DNA of 64,000 nt from Oscillospiraceae bacterium. GTDB taxonomy: Bacteria; Bacillota; Clostridia; Oscillospirales; Ruminococcaceae. Position 1 is the first letter of the stretch. The number at the start of each line of letters is the position of its first letter. Position numbers and translations under genes: made by a program. The notes below the pieces were generated by a model. It made no database searches and was not told the DNA's origin. It was given only the letters and a program-made list of their open reading frames with translations. The stretch lies in the NCBI GenBank assembly GCA_900768125.1, contig CAAGBS010000038.1, forward strand, positions 124,001 to 188,000. Reading direction: 5' to 3'. Positions 50,541-59,578 of the stretch are shown piece by piece.

Positions 50541-50735
50541 TCCTGCCGCGAGGACCCGGACGACCGGCGCGGAAAAATGGTCGCGCTGACCGATAAGTCG
50601 CGCGCGGCGGCAAGCAGTCTGGTCGGGCTGATATCCGCGCAGGAAGAGCGCATGGTAAAGGGGCTGACTCAGCAGCAGGCAGACGAGCTGGAGCGGCTTC
50701 TTGAAACAGTGCTCTCGAATGTGTCCGAGCCTTGA
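50541..50735 (+). pseudogene. C-terminal remnant of a MarR family regulator
   Basis: An open stretch of 64 codons with no start: DPDDRRGKMVALTDKSRAAA is the MarR wing (D-x-R-x-x-x-V-x-L-T), followed by EERMVKGLTQQQADELERLL and a final SNVSEP, the usual end of MarR proteins. The N-terminal half with the recognition helix is gone and the fragment begins directly beside the tetR start. I read it as a deletion scar; it cannot bind DNA. Confidence 0.75.
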
Positions 50736-50915
50736 CCGCAGCTTTCCCGGGGCGACCCGTGAAGCAATAAAAAGTCTGTCATGAAGCAAAGGAGCAGTAA
50801 AAAGGGCGAGATAACCCGCCTGGAGTACAACACGGAAATGGCAAAGCGAACCACGACCGAAACCGAATAAGCTAAACAATGACAGACACCCCCGGGGAGA
50901 CCTCCGGGGGTATCG
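50736..50915. other. Non-coding stretch with a terminator-like hairpin
   Basis: A 29-codon frame starting at 50781 (MKQRSSKKGEITRLEY) is too short and low in information to call. At 50888-50910 ACCCCCGG-GGAGA-CCTCCGGGGGT forms a strong stem right after the LuxR-type gene's stop on the minus strand; it lacks a T-run on that strand. Nothing else is recognised. Confidence 0.45.
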
Positions 50916-53477
50916 CTATTTTATTGCGGGGACAATGCCCGAAAGTCCCCGGCGGTTTTTTATCCCGAGGACGGAGTAGGTGCGTTTAAGACTGCTTTTT
51001 ACCGCGTCTTCGGTAACATTGAACAGCCTGCATATCTCCCTGTTGGATATCCCGGAGGCAGCCATCACCGCGTACTTATACGCCGTCACGGAAAGCCCCA
51101 GCGCCGCGCGGCGGTCGTCCGTGGTCTCCACCAGCCTTCCAAGCGGAGTCAGGTAGTGCTCCGCAAAATTCTCGCGGCTGGCATTCGACATGTAGGTTAT
51201 CTCGTAGGTGCGTACCGTCTCGCAGCCGCGCCTAAACTGATACCCCAGCCGCTGCGCCTCGCCGATTATCCAGGAGTACTTCTCCGGTAGCATTTTCTTC
51301 ATATGGGAGAAAAGATCCGGATAGGACGCGCAGAACTCCGCCAGCGCCGCCGGAGTCTCGTTTTCCACCGCGCGGTCCAGCGCTTCGGTCATCATCACAA
51401 CTGCGCGGTCAAAGCTGCCCAGCGCCATCGAAGCCTGGGCGGCGCACAGTCTCAGCGTGATACCGAGCGCTTCGTTGCCGGCTTCCTCTGCGGTGTGAAG
51501 AAAATACTCCGTGTGACCCGAAAGCTCGTCATATTTCCCGGTGCGCAGGAAGTACGCCGCTCTTATCATCGCGAAATACGGAGCGGTGTAGCGGTTGTTC
51601 AGCGGGTCGGTCTCCTCGCAGCAGATGCCGTACCACATATCCTCAAAGCCGCCGCCGCGCAGCACCCGGAGGAGCCCCAGACACAGCTTTGCGCACTCGC
51701 CCTCCTCAGCGTTTACATAGGCGCGCTCCGTGTTGTGGATATCTCTTATCAGGCTGAAAAATCGCTCGTGGTCGCCGAGGTAGAGACAGCATTTCGCAGC
51801 TGAATAAAGCGCCGCAAGCCGGGTAGCCCCCTGCTCCCTGGCCGAACACAGCGAGGACGCCGACGACAGCAGTTCCATTGCTCCGGTGATATCGCCCTGA
51901 TAGTATTTCATCTCTCCGGTGAATATCGCCGGGGTGTATTTGCCGTGGTCGAGCATCTCGGTGTACATGTGCTGATACCGCGTGAACTGCGCATTTTCAG
52001 TCTGCATGGAATGCCCCCTGCGGTGCATAAGGCAGAAAACCGACGGTGCATACATCGTCCACGGGAACTTCGGCGCTTCATACTCCCGGCGGATACTGAA
52101 AAGATCGTAAGCACGCTTGATATTCGCACCCATCTTGTCCAGAGAATAAAGCTCCTCGTTTGACTTCATCGCGTAAGCGTAGCTTATCAGCCGCTTCTTC
52201 TCCATTGAACTCAGTTCCTGCGATTGTTCCACATACCTGATTATCTCATCGAACTTTCCGAGAAGCAGCGGGCGGAGGTCGGTGTGCATGAGCAGCGCGT
52301 TCATTCGGATAATACGCGGAAGAGCTATCTTGCAGGACAGCGGGCATTCCGTCACGAAACGCTGCAGCAGCTTTGCGGACTTTATCAGCATGAAATATGG
52401 TATTCTCGAACGCGTCCTGAGTTCGCCGCAAAGTTCAAATTCCCCCGCGAGAAAATACTCAAGAAATTCCGAGAAGCTTTCGCCTGTCCGGTTGAACTGT
52501 CTTGCGAAGCATACGCGCATATCATGGCGGACATTCTCCGGAAAATCGAAGAACGCAGTATACGCGGCATGCGACAGCGCCGGGTGCAGCTTTATCGAAA
52601 GGGTGCGGCGGTTGATATCGGCGAGCGGTATCTCGGCGCAGAGTTTTTCCAGTTCGCAGATAATGCCGGAGCGGGTGAAAAGTTCCCCGCCGAAATAGCT
52701 GTTCAGCGCACTGAAGGAGGTCAGGTCGTTCAGCAGTTCCTCCGGAAGCTGCGGGAATGCAGCCGCAGCCGCAAGCGCACCATAGAGCCTTATCGACCCC
52801 TGCCGCAGGGCACCTCGGATAAGCCGTCCCTCAGCCGTGAGATTGCGGAAACTCTCGCCGCGCTGCGCAAGCATAAGGCACAGCCGCGTTCCGAGGAACG
52901 ATCCGCTGCATGCGCTGTATACCTCGCGGGCGTTCACATGCACACCGCAGCGCAGCGCATATTCGTTTATCTCGGTTATGTTCATGCTGAGACTGTCCCG
53001 CTCTATCAGGGTGAATTTCATGTCGTTTGCAAGCTCCCTGTAAGCGGCTTTCATCGAGCTGCATATAAACACGAATCTTGCGCAGCTGCACTCATTCAGC
53101 AGACGGGCGGTGCGATAGTTCCCCAGCAGGGTGCGTCCTGCGCAGCCGCAGTCCACGACTATTAGCAGCGGCTTCGGCGGGACGGATCCGGAAATGCAGC
53201 TGGATAGCATGAGATAGTCCCGCTCGGAAAGCGGCTCGTTAAGTTCCTGCCCGGTGATAATGGCGCTTATCTGCGAAAAGCACTCTCCGGTATTTGCGGC
53301 GTTGGTTATCGTGCGCAGCGAGATGCCGTCCGGGCGGGTGCGGGCGATGTACTCCCTCACCAGCGTGGATTTGCCGCAGCCGTCCGGCGCGCTGATTATG
53401 CTGACTCTGCTGGTGTAGATATTATGCAGCAGACTTCCTATTCTTTTCGGAATGAATATCCTGCTGATGTCGGACAT
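50916..53477 (-). CDS. Large LuxR family (MalT/LAL-type) ATP-binding transcriptional regulator
   Basis: 853 residues. An N-terminal STAND-type ATPase: RVSIISAPDGCGKSTLVREYIA is the P-loop (about residues 25-45) and PLLIVVDCGCAG the Walker-B-like strand. A long helical TPR-like middle region would sense a ligand or partner. The C-terminal LuxR HTH is VTAYKYAVMAASGISNREICRLFNVTEDAVKSSLKRTY, seen near residues 795-840. It reads towards tetR and away from nothing obvious; its start is 30 bases after the DHHW-gene stop, so it may be the last gene of the MBOAT-DHHW operon. Ligand unknown. Confidence 0.88.
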   Translation of the reverse strand: MSDISRIFIPKRIGSLLHNIYTSRVSIISAPDGCGKSTLVREYIARTRPDGISLRTITNAANTGECFSQISAIITGQELNEPLSERDYLMLSSCISGSVPPKPLLIVVDCGCAGRTLLGNYRTARLLNECSCARFVFICSSMKAAYRELANDMKFTLIERDSLSMNITEINEYALRCGVHVNAREVYSACSGSFLGTRLCLMLAQRGESFRNLTAEGRLIRGALRQGSIRLYGALAAAAAFPQLPEELLNDLTSFSALNSYFGGELFTRSGIICELEKLCAEIPLADINRRTLSIKLHPALSHAAYTAFFDFPENVRHDMRVCFARQFNRTGESFSEFLEYFLAGEFELCGELRTRSRIPYFMLIKSAKLLQRFVTECPLSCKIALPRIIRMNALLMHTDLRPLLLGKFDEIIRYVEQSQELSSMEKKRLISYAYAMKSNEELYSLDKMGANIKRAYDLFSIRREYEAPKFPWTMYAPSVFCLMHRRGHSMQTENAQFTRYQHMYTEMLDHGKYTPAIFTGEMKYYQGDITGAMELLSSASSLCSAREQGATRLAALYSAAKCCLYLGDHERFFSLIRDIHNTERAYVNAEEGECAKLCLGLLRVLRGGGFEDMWYGICCEETDPLNNRYTAPYFAMIRAAYFLRTGKYDELSGHTEYFLHTAEEAGNEALGITLRLCAAQASMALGSFDRAVVMMTEALDRAVENETPAALAEFCASYPDLFSHMKKMLPEKYSWIIGEAQRLGYQFRRGCETVRTYEITYMSNASRENFAEHYLTPLGRLVETTDDRRAALGLSVTAYKYAVMAASGISNREICRLFNVTEDAVKSSLKRTYSVLGIKNRRGLSGIVPAIK

Positions 53478-53507
53478 TTTATCCCTCCCGCGTTTGACCG
53501 GCTGTAT

Positions 53508-54965
53508 TCAGAATCCCCAGTCGGACTGAGTGAGGAAATTGTTATAATATGTGACTGTGGAAGCAGTCGCAGCGTGAAAAGCATTGTTCGCGAACAGCAC
53601 GTCAGTCACGCCGTTTTCTTTCAGGTAATCAATGGCGTTGTGCGTGAAATAGCGCATGTCTATCACGGTTATCTCATCGAACGACCCCATCAGGAACGGC
53701 GGCAGCGCGTTGCCGTAGCTGTCCTTGAATATCGCAAGCTTACGCCCCGTCCCGGCGTTCGTGCTGACTTTGACTATCTTTGCGTCGCCGCCCATGAACG
53801 TGCAGTAAGCCATGCCGTTGCCATCGGAGTATTTGATGAAGAAGTCAGCTTCGTAGGGCGCGTTCGCACCAGCTATTTTTCCGTCCTGCAGGATATAGTC
53901 GTAGTAGGTCGTGGTGTAATCCACCGTTTTCGGGACATAGTATACGAAATCCTCGGGATTGTTTTTCAGCACCGCGTCGCCGGAATATCCGTACATAGTG
54001 CCCACATAGTCGTGGACTACCCTCTGCTCATATTCTGAAATATCCAGGAACGGCACTCCCGCCGTTTCCGCGAAAGCCTGCGCCGCATAGTACGCTCCCA
54101 GCGGTGCCCAGTGGTGGTCGGTGCGCAGATATATGTCCTCGCGCAGGTGCTTTTTCAGCGATGAGTAAGCGTCCACGCCGGTGGAATTTTTCAGCAGGCT
54201 GTAAACATAGTCGATGTTGTCCTTCTGGCTGCCGCAGTACGCCTTGACAGACTCCGGGCTGTAGAACTCGCAGGAGGTCGGTATCACCATCGCGTAGACG
54301 TTCACGTCGTTGCCGAGAAGCTCCTTGTAGCGGTTGACTACGCCCGCGTACTTCTCGCCCACCGAATAGCTTCCGCCATACAGCATGAGCGCACGGGTGC
54401 CGACTACGGCTATTCCGTTGTTGGTTATGGTGACGGAATCGTCCTCGTTGATGACCGGTTCTTCTTCCTCGGTCGGTGCCGCTGTTGTTGTCTGCGGCTT
54501 TGATGTCTGCGCGGTACTGCTGTTTTCCACGGACTCTCCGGAAGCAGTCCCCGGCTGTTCCTGCGGCTCTGAGGGCTGTTCCGGCGCGGAGGTATCCGGC
54601 TTGCTGGCGTCAGTCTGGACTGTGCCGACATTATGCAGCCTTATCCCGTCCTGGCGGAATCCGCGAAGTTCCCGAAGCTGTGTGGAGAGGTCGGTCACCT
54701 CGTCACGGAATGGCACCGTATCGCTGAACCACTCGGATACTCCGGCGGTGAAATCCCCGCTGAACCAGCTTTCCGCGGAAAGCTCCGGTAATTTTTTCAG
54801 TTCGCGCTTCTCGGTTATGCTCTCGGTGCTCCTCGGGAACACCAGCAGCGCCAGTCCGATGGTCTCGAACGCAGTGAGTATAGTCATAAGATATACTATG
54901 TCGGAGATGCGGCGACGCTTTGGTGTGCGCGGCTCTCTGTATTTCTTTTGTGATTTGGCTCTCAT
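53508..54965 (-). CDS. DHHW/AlgX-like membrane-anchored protein for polymer O-acetylation
   Basis: 485 residues: basic N-terminus, one transmembrane helix (about residues 25-46, VYLMTILTAFETIGLALLVF), a Ser/Thr/Pro/Glu-rich linker (about 110-170), then an SGNH-like domain with the name-giving DHHWAPLGAYYAAQAF near residue 285 and IFKDSYGNALPPFL near residue 415 (the serine of the SGNH fold). Such proteins act with MBOAT partners to attach acetyl groups to exported polysaccharide or wall polymers. The MBOAT gene is nine bases upstream. Ribosome site AAGGTG. Confidence 0.88.
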   Translation of the reverse strand: MRAKSQKKYREPRTPKRRRISDIVYLMTILTAFETIGLALLVFPRSTESITEKRELKKLPELSAESWFSGDFTAGVSEWFSDTVPFRDEVTDLSTQLRELRGFRQDGIRLHNVGTVQTDASKPDTSAPEQPSEPQEQPGTASGESVENSSTAQTSKPQTTTAAPTEEEEPVINEDDSVTITNNGIAVVGTRALMLYGGSYSVGEKYAGVVNRYKELLGNDVNVYAMVIPTSCEFYSPESVKAYCGSQKDNIDYVYSLLKNSTGVDAYSSLKKHLREDIYLRTDHHWAPLGAYYAAQAFAETAGVPFLDISEYEQRVVHDYVGTMYGYSGDAVLKNNPEDFVYYVPKTVDYTTTYYDYILQDGKIAGANAPYEADFFIKYSDGNGMAYCTFMGGDAKIVKVSTNAGTGRKLAIFKDSYGNALPPFLMGSFDEITVIDMRYFTHNAIDYLKENGVTDVLFANNAFHAATASTVTYYNNFLTQSDWGF

Positions 54966-54974
54966 TTCATCACC

Positions 54975-56438
54975 TTAAAATCTCAGATAAAGGAACGGAT
55001 TAGTAGTGCTTCCTATCAGAAGCAGAGTGCAGGAAACCAGCAGCGCGGCTGCGCACAGGGTCTTCGCCCCGGTAAGGAATACCTCCGCGCCCGTGCTGCC
55101 GTCGTAAGCGGCTTTTTCGTACAGGTCGCGTATGCCTTTGCCGATGGGCAGGCAGCAGATAGCGCCCGCGATGAGCAGCCAGAGATTTCCGGTAAGCTCG
55201 TTCTGCGCCACAAGGTCCCACCCGGAGGCCCCCCCGCCGAACAGCACGCCGATAAATTCCCCGAGCCTTGAGAAATCGTCAAAATAGAAGATGACCCAGC
55301 CGAAGACTATCACGAACAGGCTGTAGATATGCAGCAGGAAGCCCGGAATGCGATCCTGTATTTTCACGATCGTGTATTTCTCCAGCATTATTATTGCGCC
55401 GAAATACAGTCCCCACAGCACGAAATTCCAGCTTGCGCCGTGCCACAGTCCAGTCAGAAACCACACCACCAGCAGATTCAGCGGCTGGTGTCTGCGGTTG
55501 CCGCCCATGGGAATGTACACATAGTCCCGAAAGAAGCTGCCGAGGGAGATATGCCATCTGCGCCAGAACTCGGTTATCGTGCGCGAGATGTAAGGGTAGT
55601 TGAAGTTCTCGTCAAAGTGGAAGCCCATGCAGCGCCCCATGCCTATCGCCATGTCGGAATACCCCGAAAAATCGAAATATATCTGCATGGAGTACGCCAG
55701 AATGCCCAGCCACGCCCCTCCGGCGGACAGCGTGGACAGCTCTCCGTCAAGGAACGCCGAGGACAGTTCGCCCAGCTGATTTGCGAGTATCACCTTTTTC
55801 CCAAGTCCGACCAGAAAGCGGAACGTACCCTCTGCGAGGTCGTGCATTGTGATACGCCGGCGGTTTATTTCCGCGGAAATAGTGGAGTAGCGCACGATGG
55901 GCCCCGCGATAAGCTGCGGGAACATCGAAATATAAAGCAGCAGCGAAAAATAGCTTTTCTGCGCGCGGACTTCCCCGCGGTAAACGTCCACGATGTAGGA
56001 AATCGACTGGAATGTGAAAAAGCTGATACCGATGGGGAGAGCTATCCCGGGGCGCGGGATATGCAGTCCCAGCAGGTTTATCGTGTCCACAAGCAGGTCG
56101 GCGTATTTGAAGACCGCTATTATACCGATATTGAGTATCAGCCCGACCACCAGCGCGGATTTTGACTTATGCCTTCCCCCGTCGATGAATACCCCGACAA
56201 CGTAGTTGACAAACACGCTGACTACCATCAGCGCAACGTAAACAGGCTCGCCCCACGCATAGAACAGCAGCGAGAATATTATCAGCACTGCGTTAGACCA
56301 GGGGCATTCGTTCCGCACCCTGCCGCCGTACTCCTCTATCCGCGCCAGCCGTGAGCGGTCGGCGCAGCGCCCCAGCGCGTAGCATAAAGCCACCGCCGGC
56401 AGGAACACATATATAAAAAACAAGTCTGAAAAGACCAT
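54975..56438 (-). CDS. MBOAT family O-acyltransferase (AlgI-like)
   Basis: A 487-residue membrane protein with about ten helices. The family segment RYFDFSGYSDMAIGMGRCMGFHF-type reads here as IYFDFSGYSDMAIGMGRCMG, followed by FWRRWHISLGSFFRDYVYIPMGGNR and the catalytic histidine in FLTGLWHGASWNFVLWG near residue 330. AlgI-type proteins move acetyl groups across the membrane for O-acetylation of alginate, teichoic acids or other envelope polymers. Paired with the DHHW gene. GGAGGG precedes the ATG. The polymer is unknown. Confidence 0.93.
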   Translation of the reverse strand: MVFSDLFFIYVFLPAVALCYALGRCADRSRLARIEEYGGRVRNECPWSNAVLIIFSLLFYAWGEPVYVALMVVSVFVNYVVGVFIDGGRHKSKSALVVGLILNIGIIAVFKYADLLVDTINLLGLHIPRPGIALPIGISFFTFQSISYIVDVYRGEVRAQKSYFSLLLYISMFPQLIAGPIVRYSTISAEINRRRITMHDLAEGTFRFLVGLGKKVILANQLGELSSAFLDGELSTLSAGGAWLGILAYSMQIYFDFSGYSDMAIGMGRCMGFHFDENFNYPYISRTITEFWRRWHISLGSFFRDYVYIPMGGNRRHQPLNLLVVWFLTGLWHGASWNFVLWGLYFGAIIMLEKYTIVKIQDRIPGFLLHIYSLFVIVFGWVIFYFDDFSRLGEFIGVLFGGGASGWDLVAQNELTGNLWLLIAGAICCLPIGKGIRDLYEKAAYDGSTGAEVFLTGAKTLCAAALLVSCTLLLIGSTTNPFLYLRF

Positions 56439-56558
56439 GAGACCCTCCGATTTTATCTATCTGCAGCGTGGGTTCCAATTCAGCACCCACTTCCCCATTT
56501 ATATCCATTATAATTATAACACCGCCATAATAGTATGTCAATACCTGTAGAAAAAAGA

Positions 56559-56880
56559 CGCGGTGAAACATATTGTCTCACCGCGCAGCTTGTTGAAAAA
56601 GTCAAACCGACAGTAATTGGATAAAGACTATGGGGGAAAACTCTTGTTTCCTGGACAAACTCCGTTTGTCTCCCCGACCCATACCCCTTTTAGCGCCATT
56701 GAAACGTAAAGCCGCACTGCGTGCGGAGTGGCGGGGTGGTCTCCCCCGGTGGGGGAGGTGTCAACGCAGTTGACAGAGGGGTTGACCGAAAGAACTTTGC
56801 CCCCACACCCCCACTTCATTTTGTGACAAAAGGAAGCGAAAAACAATACGCTGCGCGGTGAAACATTTCGTCTCACCGCG
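56559..56880. repeat. Repeat-like insert flanked by two copies of a terminator hairpin (copy B of the dispersed repeat)
   Basis: CGCGGTGAAACAT-n-TCACCGCG occurs at 56559-56585 and again at 56854-56880; the 27-bp copies match at 25 positions, both changes being in the loop. The left copy keeps the T-run (minus strand TCTTTTTT) that makes it a terminator for rnfB. The 268-bp insert starts CAGCTTGTTGAAAAAGTC, the same end sequence as the insert at 42 kb, and holds TCTCCCCCGGTGGGGGAGGT then AGAGGGGTTGACCG (reverse of copy A near 36531-36578) and TTTTGTGACAAAAGGAAGCG (same orientation as copy A). The bases before it, back to the MBOAT start, hold no gene. Confidence 0.7.
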
Positions 56881-56901
56881 CTGTGTCATTATAAAAATAG
56901 C

Positions 56902-57708
56902 TCAGCCGTTCACAAGCGTTATGCACTTAGCCGGACACACTTCTGCGCAAATGCCGCAGCCTACGCAGTACTGGTAATCTATGCTTGCGTGATTGTCCTT
57001 CACGGTTATCGCGCCGGACGGGCACTTTTTCTCGCAGAGATGGCAGCCAAGGCAGCCGTTTTTGCATATCGCGCGCGTTACCTTCGCGTTGTCCTTCGAG
57101 GAACAGCGCACCGCATAGGGGTAGTCCGCCGGGCGTATCTCGATAAGGTGATTCGGGCAGACTGCAACGCACTTTCCGCAGGCTCCGCACTTAGACTGGT
57201 CTACAACTGCAACGCCGTTGATGATGTGGATAGCGTCGTTCTCGCAGACTGCCACACAGTCGCCGTAGCCATCGCAGCCGGTGCGGCACATCTTCTTTCC
57301 GTTGTAGAATCGCTCCACAGCCGCGCAGCTGGGGGTGCCGTCAAACTCGAAGCGGTCCTCGACGGCGCCCTCGCAGCCGTTGCAGCGGACGAACGCAGCC
57401 TCGCGGACTGTTTCCAGCGCCTCGGTGCCCATTATCGAAGCTATCTTCGCTGCGGCAGCCGCTCCGCCGGGCTTGCAGCGGTTGGTGGGAGCTTCTCCCT
57501 TTGCGACCGCGTTCGCATAGCCCTCGCAGCCTGAGAATCCGCACGCGCCGCAGTTGGCGTTCGGGAGCGCTTCGACTATCTTTGCGACCGTCTCGTCAGT
57601 CTTCACGAAGAATATCTTTGAGCCAACAGTCAGCAGTATGCCGGAAGCCGCTCCGATGACCGCGAAAATCAGCACCGGCAGGATATAAGTCATAAAAATA
57701 TCCATCAT
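56902..57708 (-). CDS. rnfB: Rnf complex subunit RnfB (ferredoxin-binding, polycluster)
   Basis: RnfB takes electrons from ferredoxin into the Rnf complex. 268 residues: an N-terminal transmembrane helix, then the family's CGACGFSGCEGYA cluster near residue 52 and RCKPGG, then ferredoxin-like motifs CRTGCDGYGDC, CGACGKCVAVCP, CLGCHLCEKKCP and CVGCGICAEVCP, enough cysteines for about six [4Fe-4S] clusters. Longer than proteobacterial RnfB, as in clostridial Rnf. It is the last gene of rnfCDGEAB, overlapping rnfA by four bases. Confidence 0.96.
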   Translation of the reverse strand: MMDIFMTYILPVLIFAVIGAASGILLTVGSKIFFVKTDETVAKIVEALPNANCGACGFSGCEGYANAVAKGEAPTNRCKPGGAAAAAKIASIMGTEALETVREAAFVRCNGCEGAVEDRFEFDGTPSCAAVERFYNGKKMCRTGCDGYGDCVAVCENDAIHIINGVAVVDQSKCGACGKCVAVCPNHLIEIRPADYPYAVRCSSKDNAKVTRAICKNGCLGCHLCEKKCPSGAITVKDNHASIDYQYCVGCGICAEVCPAKCITLVNG

Positions 57709-58310
57709 ACACCTCCGAAAATGCCGTCGATAAGTCCGCCGAAGCCCAGGAACGACAGCGACACGATGGAAGCCGCCACCAGAGTTATCGGCATTCCCTC
57801 AAATGCCTGCGGCACCTTGCAGCGCTCCAGACGGCCTCGCACGCCGGAGAATATCAGCATTGCCATCATGAAGCCCAGACCGCCGCCTATAGCGTTGACG
57901 ATGGATTCGCCGAAGCTGTAGTTGTTCTCCAGGTTCAGCAGCGTTACGCCGAGCACGGCGCAGTTGGTGGTGATGAGCGGGAGGTACACGCCCAGCGACT
58001 TGTAGAGCGCCGGAATGAACTTCTTCAGGAACATCTCCAGCAGCTGGACGAACACCGCGATTATCAGAATGAACAGTATAGTATTGAGGTAGGTAAGCCC
58101 CATCGGCACCAGGAATCCATAGTACAGCGGGTATGTTACCGCAGTCGCGCACGCCATTACGAACGTTACCGCAAGTCCCATTCCCAGCGAGCCGGAGGGA
58201 TTCTTTGAAACGCCGAGGAACGGGCAGATTCCCATGAACTTCGACAGCACGAAGTTATCCATCAGTATTCCGGTGAGGAGAATTATCATCATGCTTCTTG
58301 CAAGCTCCAT
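57705..58310 (-). CDS. rnfA: Rnf complex subunit RnfA
   Basis: A 201-residue membrane subunit with six helices, homologous to RnfE and NqrE. Conserved half-site segments are DNFVLSKFMGICPFLGVSK near residue 18 and YLPLITTNCAVLGVTLLN near residue 108; each supplies a cysteine to the intramembrane [2Fe-2S] cluster shared with RnfE. With RnfE it forms part of the ion-coupled electron path. It starts right after rnfE and overlaps rnfB. Confidence 0.96.
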   Translation of the reverse strand: MELARSMMIILLTGILMDNFVLSKFMGICPFLGVSKNPSGSLGMGLAVTFVMACATAVTYPLYYGFLVPMGLTYLNTILFILIIAVFVQLLEMFLKKFIPALYKSLGVYLPLITTNCAVLGVTLLNLENNYSFGESIVNAIGGGLGFMMAMLIFSGVRGRLERCKVPQAFEGMPITLVAASIVSLSFLGFGGLIDGIFGGV

Positions 58311-59000
58311 TTACTTCTCCTCCTTTTTCTCAGCTTCCGCAGAGGGACAGCCCTCAGCGCCGGCACATCCGGAGCACCCGCCGCATGCGGCGCAGCCGGT
58401 AGCAGCCTTCGGCTTTTTGTGGGTCAGCTTGTTCACGAATGCGATGACGCAGCCCAGCACGAAGAATCCGCCCGCCGGAAGAATGAATATAGTCATAGGC
58501 TGGATAAAATCGGGACATATCTGAATGCCGAACCATGTGCCGCCGCCGAGTATCTCACGCACGGAGCCTACCGCAAGCAGCGCCATTGTGAAACCTACGC
58601 CCATTCCGGCGCCGTCCAGCGCGGAAGCGAGCACGTTGTTCTTGCTAGCGAACATCTCGGCGCGTCCGAGAATGATACAGTTAACCGTGATGAGCGGCAG
58701 GTAAATTCCCAGAGCGTCATAGATAGCCGGCATGTAAGCCTGCAGCACGAATCCCACCAGCGTAACAAAGCCCGCGATGATCACTATAAACGAGGGCAGG
58801 CGCACCTGGTCGGGGATAATTTTCTTCATCAGGGAAATAACTATGTTCGAGCAGATAAGCACGAATGTAGCCGCAGCGCCCATTCCTATCGCGTTTGAAG
58901 CCATAGTTGTGATGGCGAGTGTCGGACACATTCCCAGCAGCGTCACCAGCGTGGGGTTCTCCTTGATAAGACCCTTGGTAAATTCTTTCATGTAGCTCAC
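58311..59000 (-). CDS. rnfE: Rnf complex subunit RnfE
   Basis: A 229-residue six-helix subunit with the paired conserved segments NPTLVTLLGMCPTLAITT and YLPLITVNCIILGRAE holding the cluster cysteines. The C-terminal 30 residues are unusual: CAACGGCSGCAGAEGCPSAE, five cysteines in a short Gly/Ala tail before a Lys/Glu-rich end. That tail might bind metal or be a low-complexity addition; it is not part of standard RnfE. Overlaps rnfG by four bases. Confidence 0.95.
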   Translation of the reverse strand: MSYMKEFTKGLIKENPTLVTLLGMCPTLAITTMASNAIGMGAAATFVLICSNIVISLMKKIIPDQVRLPSFIVIIAGFVTLVGFVLQAYMPAIYDALGIYLPLITVNCIILGRAEMFASKNNVLASALDGAGMGVGFTMALLAVGSVREILGGGTWFGIQICPDFIQPMTIFILPAGGFFVLGCVIAFVNKLTHKKPKAATGCAACGGCSGCAGAEGCPSAEAEKKEEK

Positions 59001-59578
59001 TGCTGCTCACCTCCTGTGTACATTTCATATGCGGCAAGCGCGATGTTTACCGCTTTCGCAACGCCCCTTGACGAGAATGTCGCGGAAGTCACCGCCTGCA
59101 CCTCGTTGTCAGCGGCGGGCGTGGACTTCACTATCTTCGCTTCGCCTGAGATACCCTTGAAGTTATCGAGGAACTCCGGGTCGTTGGTCTTGGTGCCGAG
59201 TCCGGGGGTCTCCTCCCCGACTGAAACAACTGCAACGCCTGCAACGGCACCGTCCTTTACGCCTACGAGAATATCGAAGCCGTCCTTGTAGCCCTTGGAT
59301 TTGATGTCAAACGCAAGGCTTCCGTCGTTCTTCTCGATAACTTTGATTATGCGCGCGATATCCGGAAGATTTTCGAGTTTCTGCTCCCATTCCTCCGCCG
59401 GGACTACGCTGTAATCCTCCTCAGCCCCGCCGTAAACGGCGATGGCAGCCGCCGACTGCTTGTCGGTGAGTATTCCGGAGGTGTCAACATAAGTAACATT
59501 GTACATCACGATGATGAGCGCTGAAATTATCGCGACTATTGCCGCAAGCGTCAGCGCAGGTCTTGGTGAAATGCTCAT
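58997..59578 (-). CDS. rnfG: Rnf complex subunit RnfG (covalent FMN)
   Basis: A 193-residue subunit with one N-terminal helix and an exterior FMN-binding domain. The covalent flavin threonine lies in VTSATFSSRGVAKAV near residue 175 (S/T-x-T-x-S-S form). KDGAVAGVAVVSVGEETPGLG is the other family landmark. It passes electrons between RnfD and the rest of the complex. Overlaps both neighbours by four bases. Confidence 0.95.
   Translation of the reverse strand: MSISPRPALTLAAIVAIISALIIVMYNVTYVDTSGILTDKQSAAAIAVYGGAEEDYSVVPAEEWEQKLENLPDIARIIKVIEKNDGSLAFDIKSKGYKDGFDILVGVKDGAVAGVAVVSVGEETPGLGTKTNDPEFLDNFKGISGEAKIVKSTPAADNEVQAVTSATFSSRGVAKAVNIALAAYEMYTGGEQQ

Noticed and set aside
56628..56876. 82-codon minus-strand frame
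   Set aside because: Entirely inside the dispersed repeat; shares its sequence with copy A, which is not coding.
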